64,000 nucleotides of DNA from DATFQE01 sp963733845 (GTDB lineage: Bacteria; Actinomycetota; Thermoleophilia; Gaiellales; Gaiellaceae). The DNA lies in the NCBI GenBank assembly GCA_963733845.1, contig CAVTEM010000009.1, positions 138,114 through 202,113 of the forward strand, read 5' to 3'. Shown here piece after piece: positions 9,139 to 20,780 of this stretch (positions are counted from its first letter, which is position 1; every line of letters starts with the position of its first letter). The notes under the pieces were generated by a model. That model saw only the letters and a program-made list of their open reading frames with translations, did no database searches and was not told where the DNA came from. A program made the translations under genes and the position numbers.

Positions 9139-10087
9139 GAGAACGCGCTTCAGCGTTCTTAGCGCGATTCTGCTCCTGCTTGCCCTCGCCGCCGGGTGCG
9201 GGGGCGGGGGAGACGAGCCCGAGCAGATCCCGTCGGCGAGCCCGTGGCGCTTCACGACGCCGATGGCGAACCGGCGCAGCTACGTCGCCTCGGCCGAGCT
9301 CGGCGGGCAGATCTACGTGGCGGGCGGGATGGTCGGCGATTCCGGGCGGCACCTCGACCGCGTGCAGCGCTTCGACCCGGATCGCGGCGTGTGGCAGACG
9401 AGGCGCCGGCTGCCCGAGCCGGTCCGAGCCGCCGAGGGCGCCGCGCTGGGAGGCCGGTTCTACGTCGTGGGCGGCACGACGCCTGACGGCGGCGGCCGCC
9501 AGGTGTACGCCTACGACCCGGGCCGCGACGAGTGGGAGTCGCGCGCCCCGCTGCCCGAGCCGCGCTCGAACCACGCGGTCGTCGCGCTCGACGGGAAGCT
9601 GTGGGTGGTCGGCGGCTGGCACGAGGGCGAGCGAGCCGACGTCTTCGTCTACGACCCGGCGCGCGATCGCTGGAGCAGAGGGCCGTCGCTCCCGCGTCCG
9701 ACCCACGCGCTCGGCGCGGTCGCCTTCCGCGGGCAGCTCTGGGCGATCGGGGGCCGGCGCGGCGACCGGCGGCTCCGCGAGGTCTGGATCCTCGATCCCG
9801 GCGCGAGTCGCTGGCGGCCGGGCCCGACGCTTCCGCGACCGATGGAGCTCCTCGGCACCGACGTCGCCGGCGACGAGATCCACGCTGTCTGGGAGCGGAC
9901 GTACCAGATCTGGGATGCCTCCGAGCGGCGCTGGCGTCAGGACGAGGCACCGCAGGTCCACCGTCACGCGCTCGCGCTCTTCGAGGTCGGCGGCCGGCTC
10001 TACGCGGTCGGAGGCTGCACGACGAAGCTCCGCGACAGCGCGGTGGTGGAGACGCGCCCGCTAGGCGGCTCGAGCGAAGGCGCGTAG
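9125..10087 (+). CDS. Kelch-repeat lipoprotein
   Basis: 320 residues from a TTG at 9125, overlapping the end of the ATPase gene by 14 bases. A basic N-terminus and hydrophobic helix end in LAAGC, a lipobox. The rest is made of five to six kelch blades of about 45 residues, each with the paired glycines and spaced aromatics (for example IYVAGG, FYVVGG, LWVVGG, LWAIGG, LYAVGG). This predicts a beta-propeller anchored outside the membrane. The ligand is unknown. Overlap with the transporter operon suggests co-expression, but no functional link is established. Confidence 0.85.
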   Translation: MPRAKRTRFSVLSAILLLLALAAGCGGGGDEPEQIPSASPWRFTTPMANRRSYVASAELGGQIYVAGGMVGDSGRHLDRVQRFDPDRGVWQTRRRLPEPVRAAEGAALGGRFYVVGGTTPDGGGRQVYAYDPGRDEWESRAPLPEPRSNHAVVALDGKLWVVGGWHEGERADVFVYDPARDRWSRGPSLPRPTHALGAVAFRGQLWAIGGRRGDRRLREVWILDPGASRWRPGPTLPRPMELLGTDVAGDEIHAVWERTYQIWDASERRWRQDEAPQVHRHALALFEVGGRLYAVGGCTTKLRDSAVVETRPLGGSSEGA

Positions 10088-10318
10088 GCGCGCGAGCACC
10101 TCGAGCGAGCTCGAGACCACCCGCACCTCCACGCTCGGCCGACGCGCGACCCAGACCTGGAGCGCGAGCTGCAGCCGTCGCAGTGAGGCCTTGTCGCTCG
10201 CCACGGAGCGATCGACCGCGACCACCCCGGGGCCGGCGGGCGACACGTCCAGGCCGCCGCGGCGTAGGTAGCCGACCAGCTGCACGGCGAGCGCCGGATC
10301 GTCCAGCTCGAGCCTCAC
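10061..10318 (-). CDS. Small protein, paralogue of the one at 35117-35347
   Basis: 85 residues, GTG start, convergent with the kelch gene and overlapping its last 27 bases. It begins MRLELDDPALAVQLVGYLRRGG, which aligns with the 76-residue protein at 35117-35347 (MRIRVDDPQLVDELVHHLRR). Shared features are DDPxL, LRRxG, an Asp-containing strand in the middle and an Ala/Arg-rich C-terminal helix. No known domain is recognised; the alternating pattern suggests a small alpha/beta fold. A palindrome very like the one upstream of its paralogue lies at 10355-10372, about 37 bases before its start, so both may be controlled by the same regulator. Confidence 0.65.
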   Translation of the reverse strand: MRLELDDPALAVQLVGYLRRGGLDVSPAGPGVVAVDRSVASDKASLRRLQLALQVWVARRPSVEVRVVSSSLEVLARLRAFARAA

Positions 10319-10354
10319 CTCTCGAAGTGTCCGCCCGATCGGGCGGGTCGCACA

Positions 10355-10372
10355 AGGGCCGAACGGCCTATT
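10355..10372 (-). promoter_or_regulatory. Palindrome-like box upstream of small paralogue gene
   Basis: AGGGCCGAACGGCCTATT lies 37 bases upstream of the minus-strand start at 10318. It matches AGGACCGAAGGTCCTATT at 35027-35044, upstream of the paralogous gene, at 15 of 18 positions. Read on the other strand both give AATAGG-N2-GTTCGG or CTTCGG-type half sites, broadly like NarL/DosR-family operators. Function is inferred from position and recurrence only. Confidence 0.45.
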
Positions 10373-10441
10373 TCGTCAGCGCGGAAGCGGCACGTGCGGA
10401 ACGCATACGGATTCGGCGACGGGGAAGCGACGCGTTTTCCG

Positions 10442-13400
10442 CTACGGCAGCGGCACGCTCCGCACCGAGACCACGCCGAGTCGCCGGAAGAGCTCGTCGG
10501 CCTCCTGCCCGCACTCGGGCCGGCCGGTGAGGGACAACGCCCGGAGGGTGAGCGCGGCCTCGAAGTCGTTACCGCTCTCCCTCGCCGCGGCGAGGCTCGT
10601 CTCGAGCCGCTCGCGACCCTCCTCCGGTCGCCGCGCCTGGATGTGGGCGTAGCCCAGCGCGCGCTGGAGGAGCGGGACCCGAGGACCGGCCTCGCCGGCT
10701 GCCTCGGACGCCGCGAGCGTCGCGGTCGCGAGCTCGAGCGCCTCCGCGTAGCTGCCCTCGAGGACGAGGCACTCGGCGCGCCGCATGTCCAGCTCGAGCA
10801 GGAAGCTCTCGGAGCCGATCTCCGCGAGCTCCGCGTGCGCCTGGTCGAAGAGGCGGTGGGCCTCGTCGAAGCGTCCCGCGGCGGCCGCGGCGCGGGCGAG
10901 GTTGAGCACGACGACGGCGGCGCCGAACGTGTAGCCCGAGGCTCGGTAGACGCGCAGCGCCTCCTGGAACAGCTCGGCGGCGCGTTCGGTGTGCCCCTGA
11001 TCGAGCAGGATCTCGGCCTCGTTGTTCGAGGCGGTGGCCGCGCGGACGACGTCGCCGGAGGTGTGCTCTGCCTCGCGGCTCTGCTCGTAGTAGGCCTGCG
11101 CGTCGCCCCACCGGCCGGCGTAGTAGGCGCGGATGCCCCAGTTGTTGAGCACGATCGCGCGGCCGATCGGATCGCCGAGCTCCTCGTAGATCGGCAGGGC
11201 CTTGGCGAGCCACGACTCGTCGAGCCCCCCGAGGGCGCGGTCGGCCGAGTCGAGCAGGCGGTACGCGTGGGCGAGCTCGCCGCGGGCACCCGCACGCTCG
11301 GCGCGTGCGGCGGCCTCCTCGCTGACGCGGAAGCAGTCCGCGAAGTGACCCTGGCGGTAGAGCACGACCGCGTACTCGAGCTCGAGCTCTGCGACCTCCG
11401 GCGCGTACACGTCGTCGTCTCGAGGTGCGGCTTCGAGCGCGCGCTCGAACCACGCCACGGCCTCGTCGTAGTGACCCAGTCGTTCGAGGAGCGTGCCCTC
11501 CTTCCGCGTCAGTCGAAGCTGGGCAGCCGGGTCGTCAACCCGAGCCGCTCTGGCGCGCCGGTACGCGCCGCGGGCGTCCTCGTAGCGGGCGGAGAGCTCG
11601 CAGACGTCTCCCAGTGCTTCGGCGACGTCGGCCACGTCGCGCGGCGGGGCAGCCGCGAGCTCGTCGGCGGCGCGGAGCGCTCGACCGAAGAACTCCGTCG
11701 CGTCGACGTTCGCGAAGCGCGAACGCGCCCGCTGTCCGGCGACAACCGAGTAGCGCCAGGCTCGCGGCCCGTCGCCCGCTTCCAGGAAGTGGTGCGAGAG
11801 CAAGCCGGCCGCCTCGTCGGTCCGGCCCGCGAACTGCTGTTCGAGCGCCGTGCCGACCAGGCCGTGGATCTCGCGGCGTCGCCTGAAGGAGAGCCCTTCG
11901 TAGGCCGCCACCCGAAACAGCTCGTGCCGGAAGAAGAAGGAATCCTCGGAGCCGCGCTCGACGAAGTCGGACAAGCGGTGCCAGCGACCGATGTCGGTGA
12001 CGTCCTGCAGCTCGCCTGCGACCACCTCCCGCAGCACGTCGAGGTCGAACCACTGCCCGACGACGGAGGCGTAGCGGAGCAGCAGACGGTCGTCGGCGGG
12101 CAGCGTGTCGATCCGCTCCGTCATCAGCCGTTCTACCGTTTCCGGCAGCTCGCTGGTCCCCGCGCTCGCCGCCGCAACGAGCTCTCGGACGAAGAGCGGG
12201 TTTCCGCCCGAACGCGCAGAAACGGTCGAGAGGTCCTCGTCGCCGAGGGTCAGCTCCTCGTCCGCCGCGAGAGCAAGCAGCGCCGTCGCGTCGGCGTCGA
12301 GCGGCCCCAACGCCAGCACGACGTGGTCTTCGCGATCCTCCTGTGCCAGCGCCTCGCCGGTCGGCCGCCGGGTCGTGCAGACGAGCCACGGCCGCATCGC
12401 CGGCTCGGCGAGCAACGCGCCGAGCAGCTCGCGAGAGGCGTCATCCAGCCAGTGCGTGTCCTCGACGACGAACAGCGTCGGCATGAGCAGCACGCGTGTC
12501 AGGAACTGCTCGACGACCTCGTGCACGCGCCTGCGCCGGAACGCCGGGCCGATTGCGTCGACCTCCGGCGTGGCCGGCACCGTCGCGTCGAACGGTACGG
12601 CGAGGAGCGGCAGCCACGGCTCCTGGTCGGGCATGACCGCCTGGACCCACGCGCCGAGCTGCGCGCCCGCATCCTCGGAGCTCGCGCCAGGGAGGATGCC
12701 CGCGAGCTGGCGCAGGATGGGCCGGAAGACGAAGTAGGGGGCGGCTGTCGCATGTGACTCACAACGGGCCAGGAACTGTGCGAAGCCGACGGCTTGGCCG
12801 ACGAGCTCCTCCAGGAGACGGGACTTCCCGATGCCAGGCTCGCCGACGACCTCGACGAGCCGTTGTTGGCGCAGGCGGGCCGCGTTCACCGCCGCGAGCG
12901 CCAGCTCGAGCTCGGAATCTCGGCCGATCAGCGGCAGCGGCAGCGGAGCCTGTTCCTCGCGGCGGCCGATCAACGCCCCGACGCTGTAGGCGGTCACCGC
13001 GCGCTCCTTGCCCTTGACGAGGAACGGCTGCGCCTCCGACTCGAAGAGGACCTCGGACCGGTCGAGGACGGCCCCGGTGGAAAGGATCTGACCGGGCTGC
13101 GCTCGTCCCGTCAGGCGCGCGGCGAGGTTGACCGTGTCGCCGAGGACGGCGTAGGTGTGGCGGGTGCGCGCGCCGATCTCGCCCGCGAAGACCCTGCCGC
13201 GGTTGATCCCAGCGCGGAGCGTGAGACCGCAGTCGGAAGCCAGGATCCGCTGCACCGTGCGCAGCATCCGCGCCTCGTCGAACCCGCCGCTCGTCGGGGC
13301 GCCGGCGGTGAGGTAGACCTTGCCACCGTCGACGTCGATGTCCGACTCGAGCCACGTGACGCCGTTGTCGTCCGCCGCCTCGCCGACCGCGTGCGCAAAA

Positions 13401-14237
13401 GCGCCGATCCGCTCGTCGAGCCCTTCGAGACCCTCGGCCGCGAGCGCCGCTTCGACGCCGGAGAACTTGACGAACGCCGTCGCCGCCTGACGGTGCTCGG
13501 CCTCTCCCGAGCCGCTGCCGAGCATCTCTCGGAGCGGTTGCGGGACGAACTGCTCCAGATTGCCGCGCGGCGGCGCGTCGCTCGGCACCGGGGCCGCCGC
13601 GGCGTGCCCGGCGAAGTCGTCGACGAGCAGGAAGGCGCCGTCGCGTTCGCGGTCGACCCAGCCCTTGCCCAGCGCCGCTGCGGTGGCCGCGCTGACGAGG
13701 ATCTCGCCGGCCTGGGCAGCGTCCTCGAGCTGAATGGTCGCGGTGGCCGCCGGCCCGGCGACGATCAGCTCACTGTGCGACGTGCCGGCCAGGAAGAACT
13801 GGCAAGGGCCGGAGAATACGCCCGTCGCCATGCGCAGCGCGACGTGTCCGACCGAGCTTTCCGCGCGCCCGCTCTCGGCGATCACGCTCTGCATCTCCAC
13901 GGCGGCGGTGCAAGCGCGCCGCTCGTGCCAGGGGCCCTCGAACAGGATCAACAGGGCATCGCCGCGGAACTTGAGCACGTCGCCGCCCCGCTGCGTCGCA
14001 GCGCCGATCAGCCCGTCGAACACCGACGAGATGAGGAAGACGAGCTCTTCGGCGCCGGCGCGTCCTTTCGCGGCGAGACGCTCCGAGAGCGCAGTGAAGC
14101 CGGACAGGTCCGACCGACAGGAGCGACCCGTCGAGCTCGCGGGCGGTCGTGCCGACCTCCCAGTCGCGGACGAGCCGGGCGACGTACGGGTCGAGCGCGG
14201 ACTGCGGCGGCGCAGCGATGTCATGAGCATGCCGCAA
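10442..14237 (-). CDS. Class III cyclase / AAA ATPase / TPR regulator, one-base frameshift near 14110
   Basis: About 1,265 residues. Domains in order are a first cyclase domain (DLSGFTALSER, then FRGDALLILFEG with the second metal Asp), a second cyclase domain (VKFSGVEAALA, GDTVNLAARL) that lacks the first metal Asp, an AAA_16/STAND ATPase (Walker A GEPGIGKSR near residue 475 and GGNPLFVREL near 690), and a long TPR tail. The N-terminus is broken: codons for SALDPYVARLVRDWEVG and ELDGSLLSV lie in another frame, and joining them to DLSGF needs removal of one C at 14110/14111. The real start is therefore unclear; a TTG at 14237 is the best in-frame candidate. It is divergent from the giant secreted protein, 55 bases away. 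Confidence 0.85.
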
Positions 14238-14292
14238 GGGTCGGCCCAGGGCCCGATTTTGAATTGGGGCGCCAACGGAGTACGGTGGACAC

Positions 14293-17200
14293 ATGTCCGG
14301 GGACTGGGGGGTCGCTGCGGCCTTCTTCCGTCGATTAACGCAAGGGCGGCTTCGGCGTCGCGCCCTGGTTGCGGCCTGCGTCGCCGCGCTGACCGCAGCG
14401 CCCGGGGCGCTCGCGGGCACGGTCACGATCGCGCCGGAGGCCGACACGTTCGTCGTTGGCGAGGAAGGGCTCACGACCACGAACTACGGCGGCTTCGACT
14501 ACTTCGACACCTACGGCGGCTTCACGAGGAACTGCGAGCCGTGGGCCGCGCCGGCGTACAGCCTGCTGCGCTTCCCGCTCGGCGCGATCCCGGGCGGGCG
14601 GCAACTGATGGACGCGCGCGTGCGCCTCGTCGAGCGCGCCAGCTACGCCCAGGACGGCGACCCCAACCACCACATCGTCTTCATCGCGAACGACACGTGG
14701 CTCGAGAGCGGCGTTGGCGGGGTCACCTGGGCCACTAAGCCGTCGGACGGGACGGTTGCGCCCGGCGATCCGACTCTGGCCGGGTTCCCGGGCGGCGACA
14801 TCCGCCAGTCGGTGTTCGCGCTCGGCTCGAGCTTCATCCTCCCCGACGTGTTCGGCTGCAACGCCGACCCGATCGCGCGCGGCAACACGGCGCACGTCTT
14901 CCCGCTCACGACCCCGGACCCCAACGCGCTCAAGAATCAGGACCAGTCGGAACGTGACTTGCTGACGCGCATCGCCGGGGAGCGGGGCGGCGACGGCAAG
15001 CTCTCCGTCGAGGTCTACAACCCGAACTGCCCTGTGTGCCCCGCAGGCACGAACCGCGCCTACTGGGCTCGCTACTGGAGCAAGGAAGCCGCCGACCCAG
15101 CCGTCCGCCCGGGACTCACCGTCCGCTACGCGGACATCTCGCTCCAGGCGTCCGCCCCCTCGCCGGTCGCGGCCGGCCGGCCGGTGAGGTACACGCTCAC
15201 GTACAAGAACGACACGGCGGGCCCCCTGACGCTGCAAACCGTGCGCGCCGTCTTCCCGGCCGGCTTCTCCTACGTCGCCGGGTCGGCAAGCGGGATCATC
15301 TCCGGTGCGCCGCACACCGAAGGCGAAGGCCCAGGCGCGACGCAGGTCTGGGACGCCAACGTCTCGCTTCCGGCCGGCGCGAAGCGGGTGGCGCAGTTCA
15401 CGCTCACCGCATCGGACACGCTCGGGTCGTACGACCTCGTCGCCACCGGCTCGAGCGGCGAGCAGGACGTCGGCTCGGCGACGGTCACCGTGGAGGTCGT
15501 GCCCGGGCCGGACAGCGTCACCGCCTCGCTCGAGCGCAGCGAAGGCACGCCGTCCGTCGTCGAGGCAGGCACCGATTCGCTCGACATCTTCCGGCTTCCG
15601 CTCGACGCGATCATCCACCCCGCCTGCGACGCCGATCACCCAGCAGCCGATCACGCAGCAGCCGATCACGCAGCAGCCGATCACGCAGCAGCCGATCACG
15701 CAGCAGCCGATCACGCAGCAGCCGATCGCGCAGATGCCCATCACGCAGTTCGGGTTCGCCGACGCAGGCTCCGTGGCGCTGCTCGCGGACGTGACGCTCG
15801 ACACGCTGCCGACCACGATTGCCGGCGGCTGGCCGGCGATCCTCGCCGGCTCGGGGCTTGCGAACGCGCCGCCGCAGGGCGTCAACCTCCGCCAGGTGCT
15901 CGCGCTCGGCAGCCCGCTGCCGTCCGGCATCACGCTCCGCATGGGCGACTTCGACTGGTCGTACAGCAAGCTGCGGAACCTCTCGGTCATGGCGCTCGCC
16001 TACGGGTCGACGCCGCTGTCGTCGCTCGACCCGGCCGGCGGCGGGACCGCGCTCGAGGACTGGTGCGCAACCTTCGCCGGGCCGCCGCTCAACTGCACGA
16101 ACAACCCGAACTCGCTCGGCGGCCAGTCGGTGATGAGCGCGGCGCTGCAGGGAGCCCCGATCACGCAGCAGCCGATCACGCAGCAGCCGATTACCCAGCA
16201 GCCGATCACCCAACAGCCGATCGCGCAGATGCCGATCGCTCAGATGCCGCTGCAGGCGCCGATCACGCAGCAGCCGATCACGCAACAGCCGATCACCCAG
16301 CAGCCCATCACCCAGCAGGAGCTGACCTACTTCGCGACGTCGTCCTCCCCGATCACACAACAGCCGATCACGCAGCAGTTCCTCTCGGCGTCGGGGATGA
16401 ACGGGGTGAACCTCCGCGACATCCTCTCGTCGGGCCAGCCGGTCACCTGTCCCGGCGCTCGCTACGGCGCCCGCTCCAAGCTCGGCGACATCACGGCGTC
16501 GGGACTGCCCGCCTCGATCGTGACCGCCCCCGGCGACGCCAACCTCTCGGCCGCGTTCTGCGCCGGACACATCGCAGCCGGGGCGACGCTCGCGACCCTC
16601 GGTGCGGCCGTCGACCTGACCGCCTACACGATCGGGGACATCGGCTGGTACGGGAACCTCACTGTCCAGAACCTCGTCGCCGGCCTGCTCGCCGACGGCT
16701 CCGCAGCCAACTACACCATCGCCGACCTGATCGCGATCATGGTCAACCGGCAGGTGCTCGACTGGGAGAACCTCGATCCTGCCGTCCTCAGCTCCTTCGG
16801 GACGAACCGCGACGGCCGCGTCCGCTGGGAGGCGACCGCGGAGATGGTGTCGGACGGCGGCGGCAGCGCCGACCTGACCGCGACGATCACGCTGCCGCCG
16901 GGCTTCCGGTACGACACGGGCCCGCTCTTCTCGGAAGCCGAGTACGCCGCGATCGCGGTGTGCGGGGGCGAAGAGTGCGACATCGTCCTCGACTCGCTCG
17001 ACAGCGACGAGGACGGGCCGGCGATAACGACCGAGCCGAGCTCGGACGGGCCGATCCAGACGTTGACCTTCACGCTTCCCGAAGCGGCGTTCAACGACGA
17101 CTACCGGATCGACTTCGCCACCTACGCGGGCTTCGTCCTCGGCCCCAAGCAGGCGGGCATGACCGCCGAGGCGGTCGGGATCGAGTCGGACCCGGATACC

Positions 17201-20200
17201 GCGGGCGTGACCGTCGGCGACACGTTCGAGGACGGTGACGGCGGCAACGACAGCCCCGAGGCGGCGGTCCTGCTCGACAACCCGAACACCGAGATCCAGG
17301 AGTCGTACGTCGCGGACAAGGGCGACGTCGACTACTTCACGGTGCACGTCCCCGGCAACGCGCGCGTGATCGCGCACCTGACGAACCTGAGCGCCGACCT
17401 CGACCTCGCGCTGCTCGGGCCGGCGCAGGCGGTGCTCAAGCCGACGACGACTCCGGGCCGGGCGCCGCAGGATCCGCCGATCCGCGACACGGGCGTCGAC
17501 CGGGCGAGCGTGAACACGAGCCTCGAGCCCGCGGGCCTGCAGGACACGCCGATCACCCAGCAGCCGATCACGCAGCACTCGATCAATCGCGACAAGAGCG
17601 AGGAGGACGCGGTCGGCATTGCGCCGCCCGGCGGCGCCGACTTCGTCATCCGCGTCGCCGGCTACAACGACGCGTTCGTCGACCGGCCGTATTCGCTGCG
17701 CGTCCGGGTCACCGACCCGTTCGTCGAGCCCGTGTGCACGCCCCGCGCGAACATGCCGCACGCGCTCGCCGGCACGCCGACCCCCGTTCCGGCCGGCGCG
17801 AACACGCTCTTCGTCGTCGCCCCGACACGGCTCGAGGCGACCTACCCCGGACAGTCGGCCTCGGTCATGTCGGCGCTGACCGCGATCGCGACGGGCCCTG
17901 CGAATCTGGGCGTCAACGGCTACCTGCTGCGCGTCGACCGGTACCAGGACGTCCAGGACGCGTACGGGGCGTGGGACGGCAACCCGTGCTCGGTCGCCAA
18001 GGCGAACGCGGTCGCCGCGGCCATCTCGGCCAAGATCGACGCCCTCAAGTCGGCGAATCCGACGATCAAGTACGTCGTCATGGTCGGGGGCTTCGACCAG
18101 GTCCCCGCCTTCGCCGTGCCGGACCTGACGCGGATCGCCAACGAGATCGGCTACGCCTCGACCTTTGCGAACAACCAGTACTTCGGCGGTGCCAACATGG
18201 GCACGGTCGCGACGGACGACCCGTACTACGACACCGACCCGGTGCCGATCGACGACGGCCAGTTCTTCGTCGCCGACCTGATCGGCGGCCGGCTCGTGGA
18301 GACACCGGCGCAGATCGCCGGACAACTCGACCGCTACGCCGCCGCGAACGGCCAGCTGGCACGCTCGACGGCCTTCTCCGAGGGGTACGACTTCACGAAG
18401 GACGGGGCGCAGGCGGTCAGCAACAGCTTCGGTACGTCGCTCGGAGCAGGCAACGTCCGCCAGCTGATCAACGACAACTGGACGGGCACGCAGCTGCTCG
18501 GCACCGGCGGGCTCTTCCCGACGGCCGGGGCATCGACGTTCAACCTGCTGAACGGCCACTTCGACCACTTCCGGATGCTCACCGCGAACGGCAACGCGCA
18601 GGGCACGATCGAGACGATTTCGGCGACGGCGCTGTCGGGCTCGCTCCTCGGCCGCGTGCTGTTCACGGTCGGCTGCCACTCCGCCTTCCCGGTCAGCGAC
18701 GTGATCGTCGGCGCAACGACCCCGGCGAAGGATTGGCCGGAGATCATGGGCGGCAAGCTCGCGCACTGGGCCGGACAGACGGGCTACGGCTACGGCGACA
18801 CCGACACGGTCGCCTACTCGGAGCAGCTGATGTCGTTCCTCGCCACGCGGCTGGACGGCCGGCTGTCGATCGGCGAGGTTCTGACCCGCGCCAAGCAGGA
18901 CTACTACCTCACCGCCGGCGGCACGCTGTCGTCGTACGACCGCAAGGCGCTGCTCGAAGCGACGATGTTCGGTCTGCCGTTCTACGGCGTCGGCGTCGCA
19001 CCGACCGCCGTTCCGGGCTCCCCGCCCGGCGTGCCGGTCGCGGGCGCAACCAACGTGACGACCCCCGCCGACGGCACGCTGGTGAACGACCCGGTCAGCG
19101 GCCAGCCCTCGGCGGAGTTCTCGCTCACGCCGACGTTCACGCTCGTGCCCGGCCCGAAGGGCCTCCACTACTCGAACGCCGGCCAGGTCACGAACGTCAA
19201 CTACCGGCCGATCGTGCCGCGCGTGTCGCTGCCAGCGACGAGGCCCGGCCAGGTCGCGCACTACCCGTTCCTCGAGTCGCTCGAGTCGGCGCCGGACGAG
19301 GCGAACTTCAACGCGGCGTTCTCCACGCCGACGATCGACCTCGGCTCGCTGTCCCCAGAGATCCTGTTCGCGGACGCGAAGTTCCCAAGCAAGCTGACGA
19401 CGCTGGTGACGACGAAGATCGGCAGCGACCAGGTCTCTCAGCTCAACGTCTCGACGGGCCAGTTCTTCTCCGACCCGTCGAATCCGAACCGGTCGATCGG
19501 CACGATGCGCCGCTTCACCAAGGTCACCGGCCGCGTCTACTACAACCCGGGCGCGAACTTCAGCACGACGGCGATCCACGACGTGCAGGCCACGCGCTTC
19601 GGCTCGAACGTGGCATTCGTGGTGAACGTCCCGGACGTCGTGCGCGTGCTCGTGCTGTTCCGCGACGCGAGCCCACCGGTGAACGGGTCGATCAAGTGGA
19701 AGGCCGTGGAGCTCGCGAAGGATGCGGCGAACCCCTCACGCTGGACGGGCGGCTCGCCGATCGTCGGCAACAACATCGAGTGGATCGTGCAGGGGCTCAC
19801 CGCGAACGGCAACGTCGTGACGAGCTCGAACAAGGCGCGCTACTTCGACGCCGCGGCGGCTCAGACGGGCGGCAACGGGATCCAGATCAACCTGACGAGC
19901 AGCGCGCCGGAGAGCCCGACCGCCTACTTCGGCGGGCCCGTCACCGTCACGGCCACCGGCCCCGCCGGAGTCGAGTTGTTCCGCCGCCTCGACGACGGTG
20001 ACGAGTTGCCGTACACAGGACCGTTCGTCGTCTCCGTGGACGGGCCGCACACCGTCGAGTTCAGGGGGAGAGACGGCTCCACGGGAGCCCGGTCGTTCGT
20101 GATCGACGCGACGAACCCGCTCGCGCCGGTGATCTTCACGCCGCCGCTACCGGCCCCGGCCACGTACACGTTCGGCCAGGTCGTGAACGCCGACTACCAC

Positions 20201-20713
20201 TGCCGTGACTCCGGGTCGGGCATCGCGACCTGCGCCGGCACGGTCGGCAGCACGCCGGTTCCGAGCGGCACCCCGCTGCCGACGAACGCTGTCGGCATCA
20301 GGACGTTGTCCGTCATCGGGACGGACTTCCTCGGCCACACCGGGCCGCCTGCGACGCGTCCGTATCAGGTCGTCTGGGCCTTCGACGGCTTCTTCCCGCC
20401 GGTGGACAACCTGCCCGTTCTGAACCTTGTCACCGCCGGCCAGGCGGTTCCGGTCAGGTTCAGCCTCGGGGGCGACTTCGGCCTCAACATCCTGGCTGCG
20501 GGCTCGCCGTCTTCCGCCAAGGTCGAGTGCTCGGCTACGGAGATCCCCGACGACATCGAGGTCACCACGACGTCGAACAGCGGCCTGTCGTTCGGCGGCA
20601 GCCAGTACACCTACGTGTGGAAGACGGAGAAGTCGTGGAAGGGCCAGTGCCGCCGCTTCACGCTGAAGCTGATCGACGGAACGACCCACGTCGCTGACTT
20701 CAAGTTCAAGTAG
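14293..20713 (+). CDS. Giant secreted PITQQ-repeat protein with gingipain-like (C25) protease domain and PxKF tail; frameshift near 15631
   Basis: About 2,140 residues once one frame change at roughly 15625-15632 is bridged; both halves are clearly one protein. Domains in order are a signal peptide (residues 1-41), a DNRLRE-type beta domain (about 43-275), a DUF11-like domain (about 280-400), a PITQQ array (447-486), a module with GVNLRQVL, a second set of PITQQ arrays (622-695), a related module with GVNLRDIL, a pre-peptidase-like beta domain, a last PITQQ pair (about 1086-1095), a caspase/gingipain-like domain with candidate catalytic His in LNGHFDHF (about 1422) and Cys in FTVGCHSAF (about 1461), Ig-like segments, and a C-terminal PxKF domain (PVRFSLGG and FTLKLIDG). 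The His-Cys spacing of about 39 suits clan CD proteases. It is probably a surface-exposed or released protease; substrate unknown. Confidence 0.82.
15632..15751 (+). repeat. PITQQ-coding tandem array 1 (15-bp unit, 8 copies)
   Basis: Six near-identical 15-bp units (CCGATCACGCAGCAG, the first with ACC for ACG) encode PITQQ. Two variant units follow, PIAQM and PITQF. The units run head to tail without spacers inside the giant secreted protein. The frame of the upstream part of the gene is lost exactly at the left edge of this array, which is where slippage or assembly error would be expected. Confidence 0.95.
16157..16378 (+). repeat. PITQQ-coding array 2 (three blocks)
   Basis: Four PITQQ units (16157-16216), two PIAQM units, a short PLQA linker, four more PITQQ units (16259-16318), a ten-residue linker ELTYFATSSS, and two final PITQQ units (16349-16378). 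Unit length is 15 bp, with third-position changes between copies, so selection appears to hold the peptide rather than the DNA. Confidence 0.95.
17549..17578 (+). repeat. PITQQ-coding pair 3
   Basis: Two 15-bp units encode PITQQ and PITQH, about 1.2 kb after the previous array in the same gene, between the two halves of a pre-peptidase-like beta domain. Isolation of this pair shows the motif is used as an insert at several places and not only as one long tail. Confidence 0.9.
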
Positions 20714-20780
20714 GACCTCTGCGTATAAGGGAGGGCGACGAGGAGCGGCGAGCTCGCCCAGGGACTCGCCGGGGAACGCG

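Noticed and set aside
15632..16378. Tandem 15-bp repeats that could look like a CRISPR or satellite
   Set aside because: Units abut without spacers and encode a steady pentapeptide in frame; variation is mostly at third positions. They are coding repeats.
15611..19579. Open frame of about 1,320 codons on the minus strand, opposite the giant secreted protein
   Set aside because: It is the Arg/Asp-rich mirror of the plus-strand gene, produced by high G+C third positions and the repeats (DRLLRDRLL). No family-like sequence or start signal.
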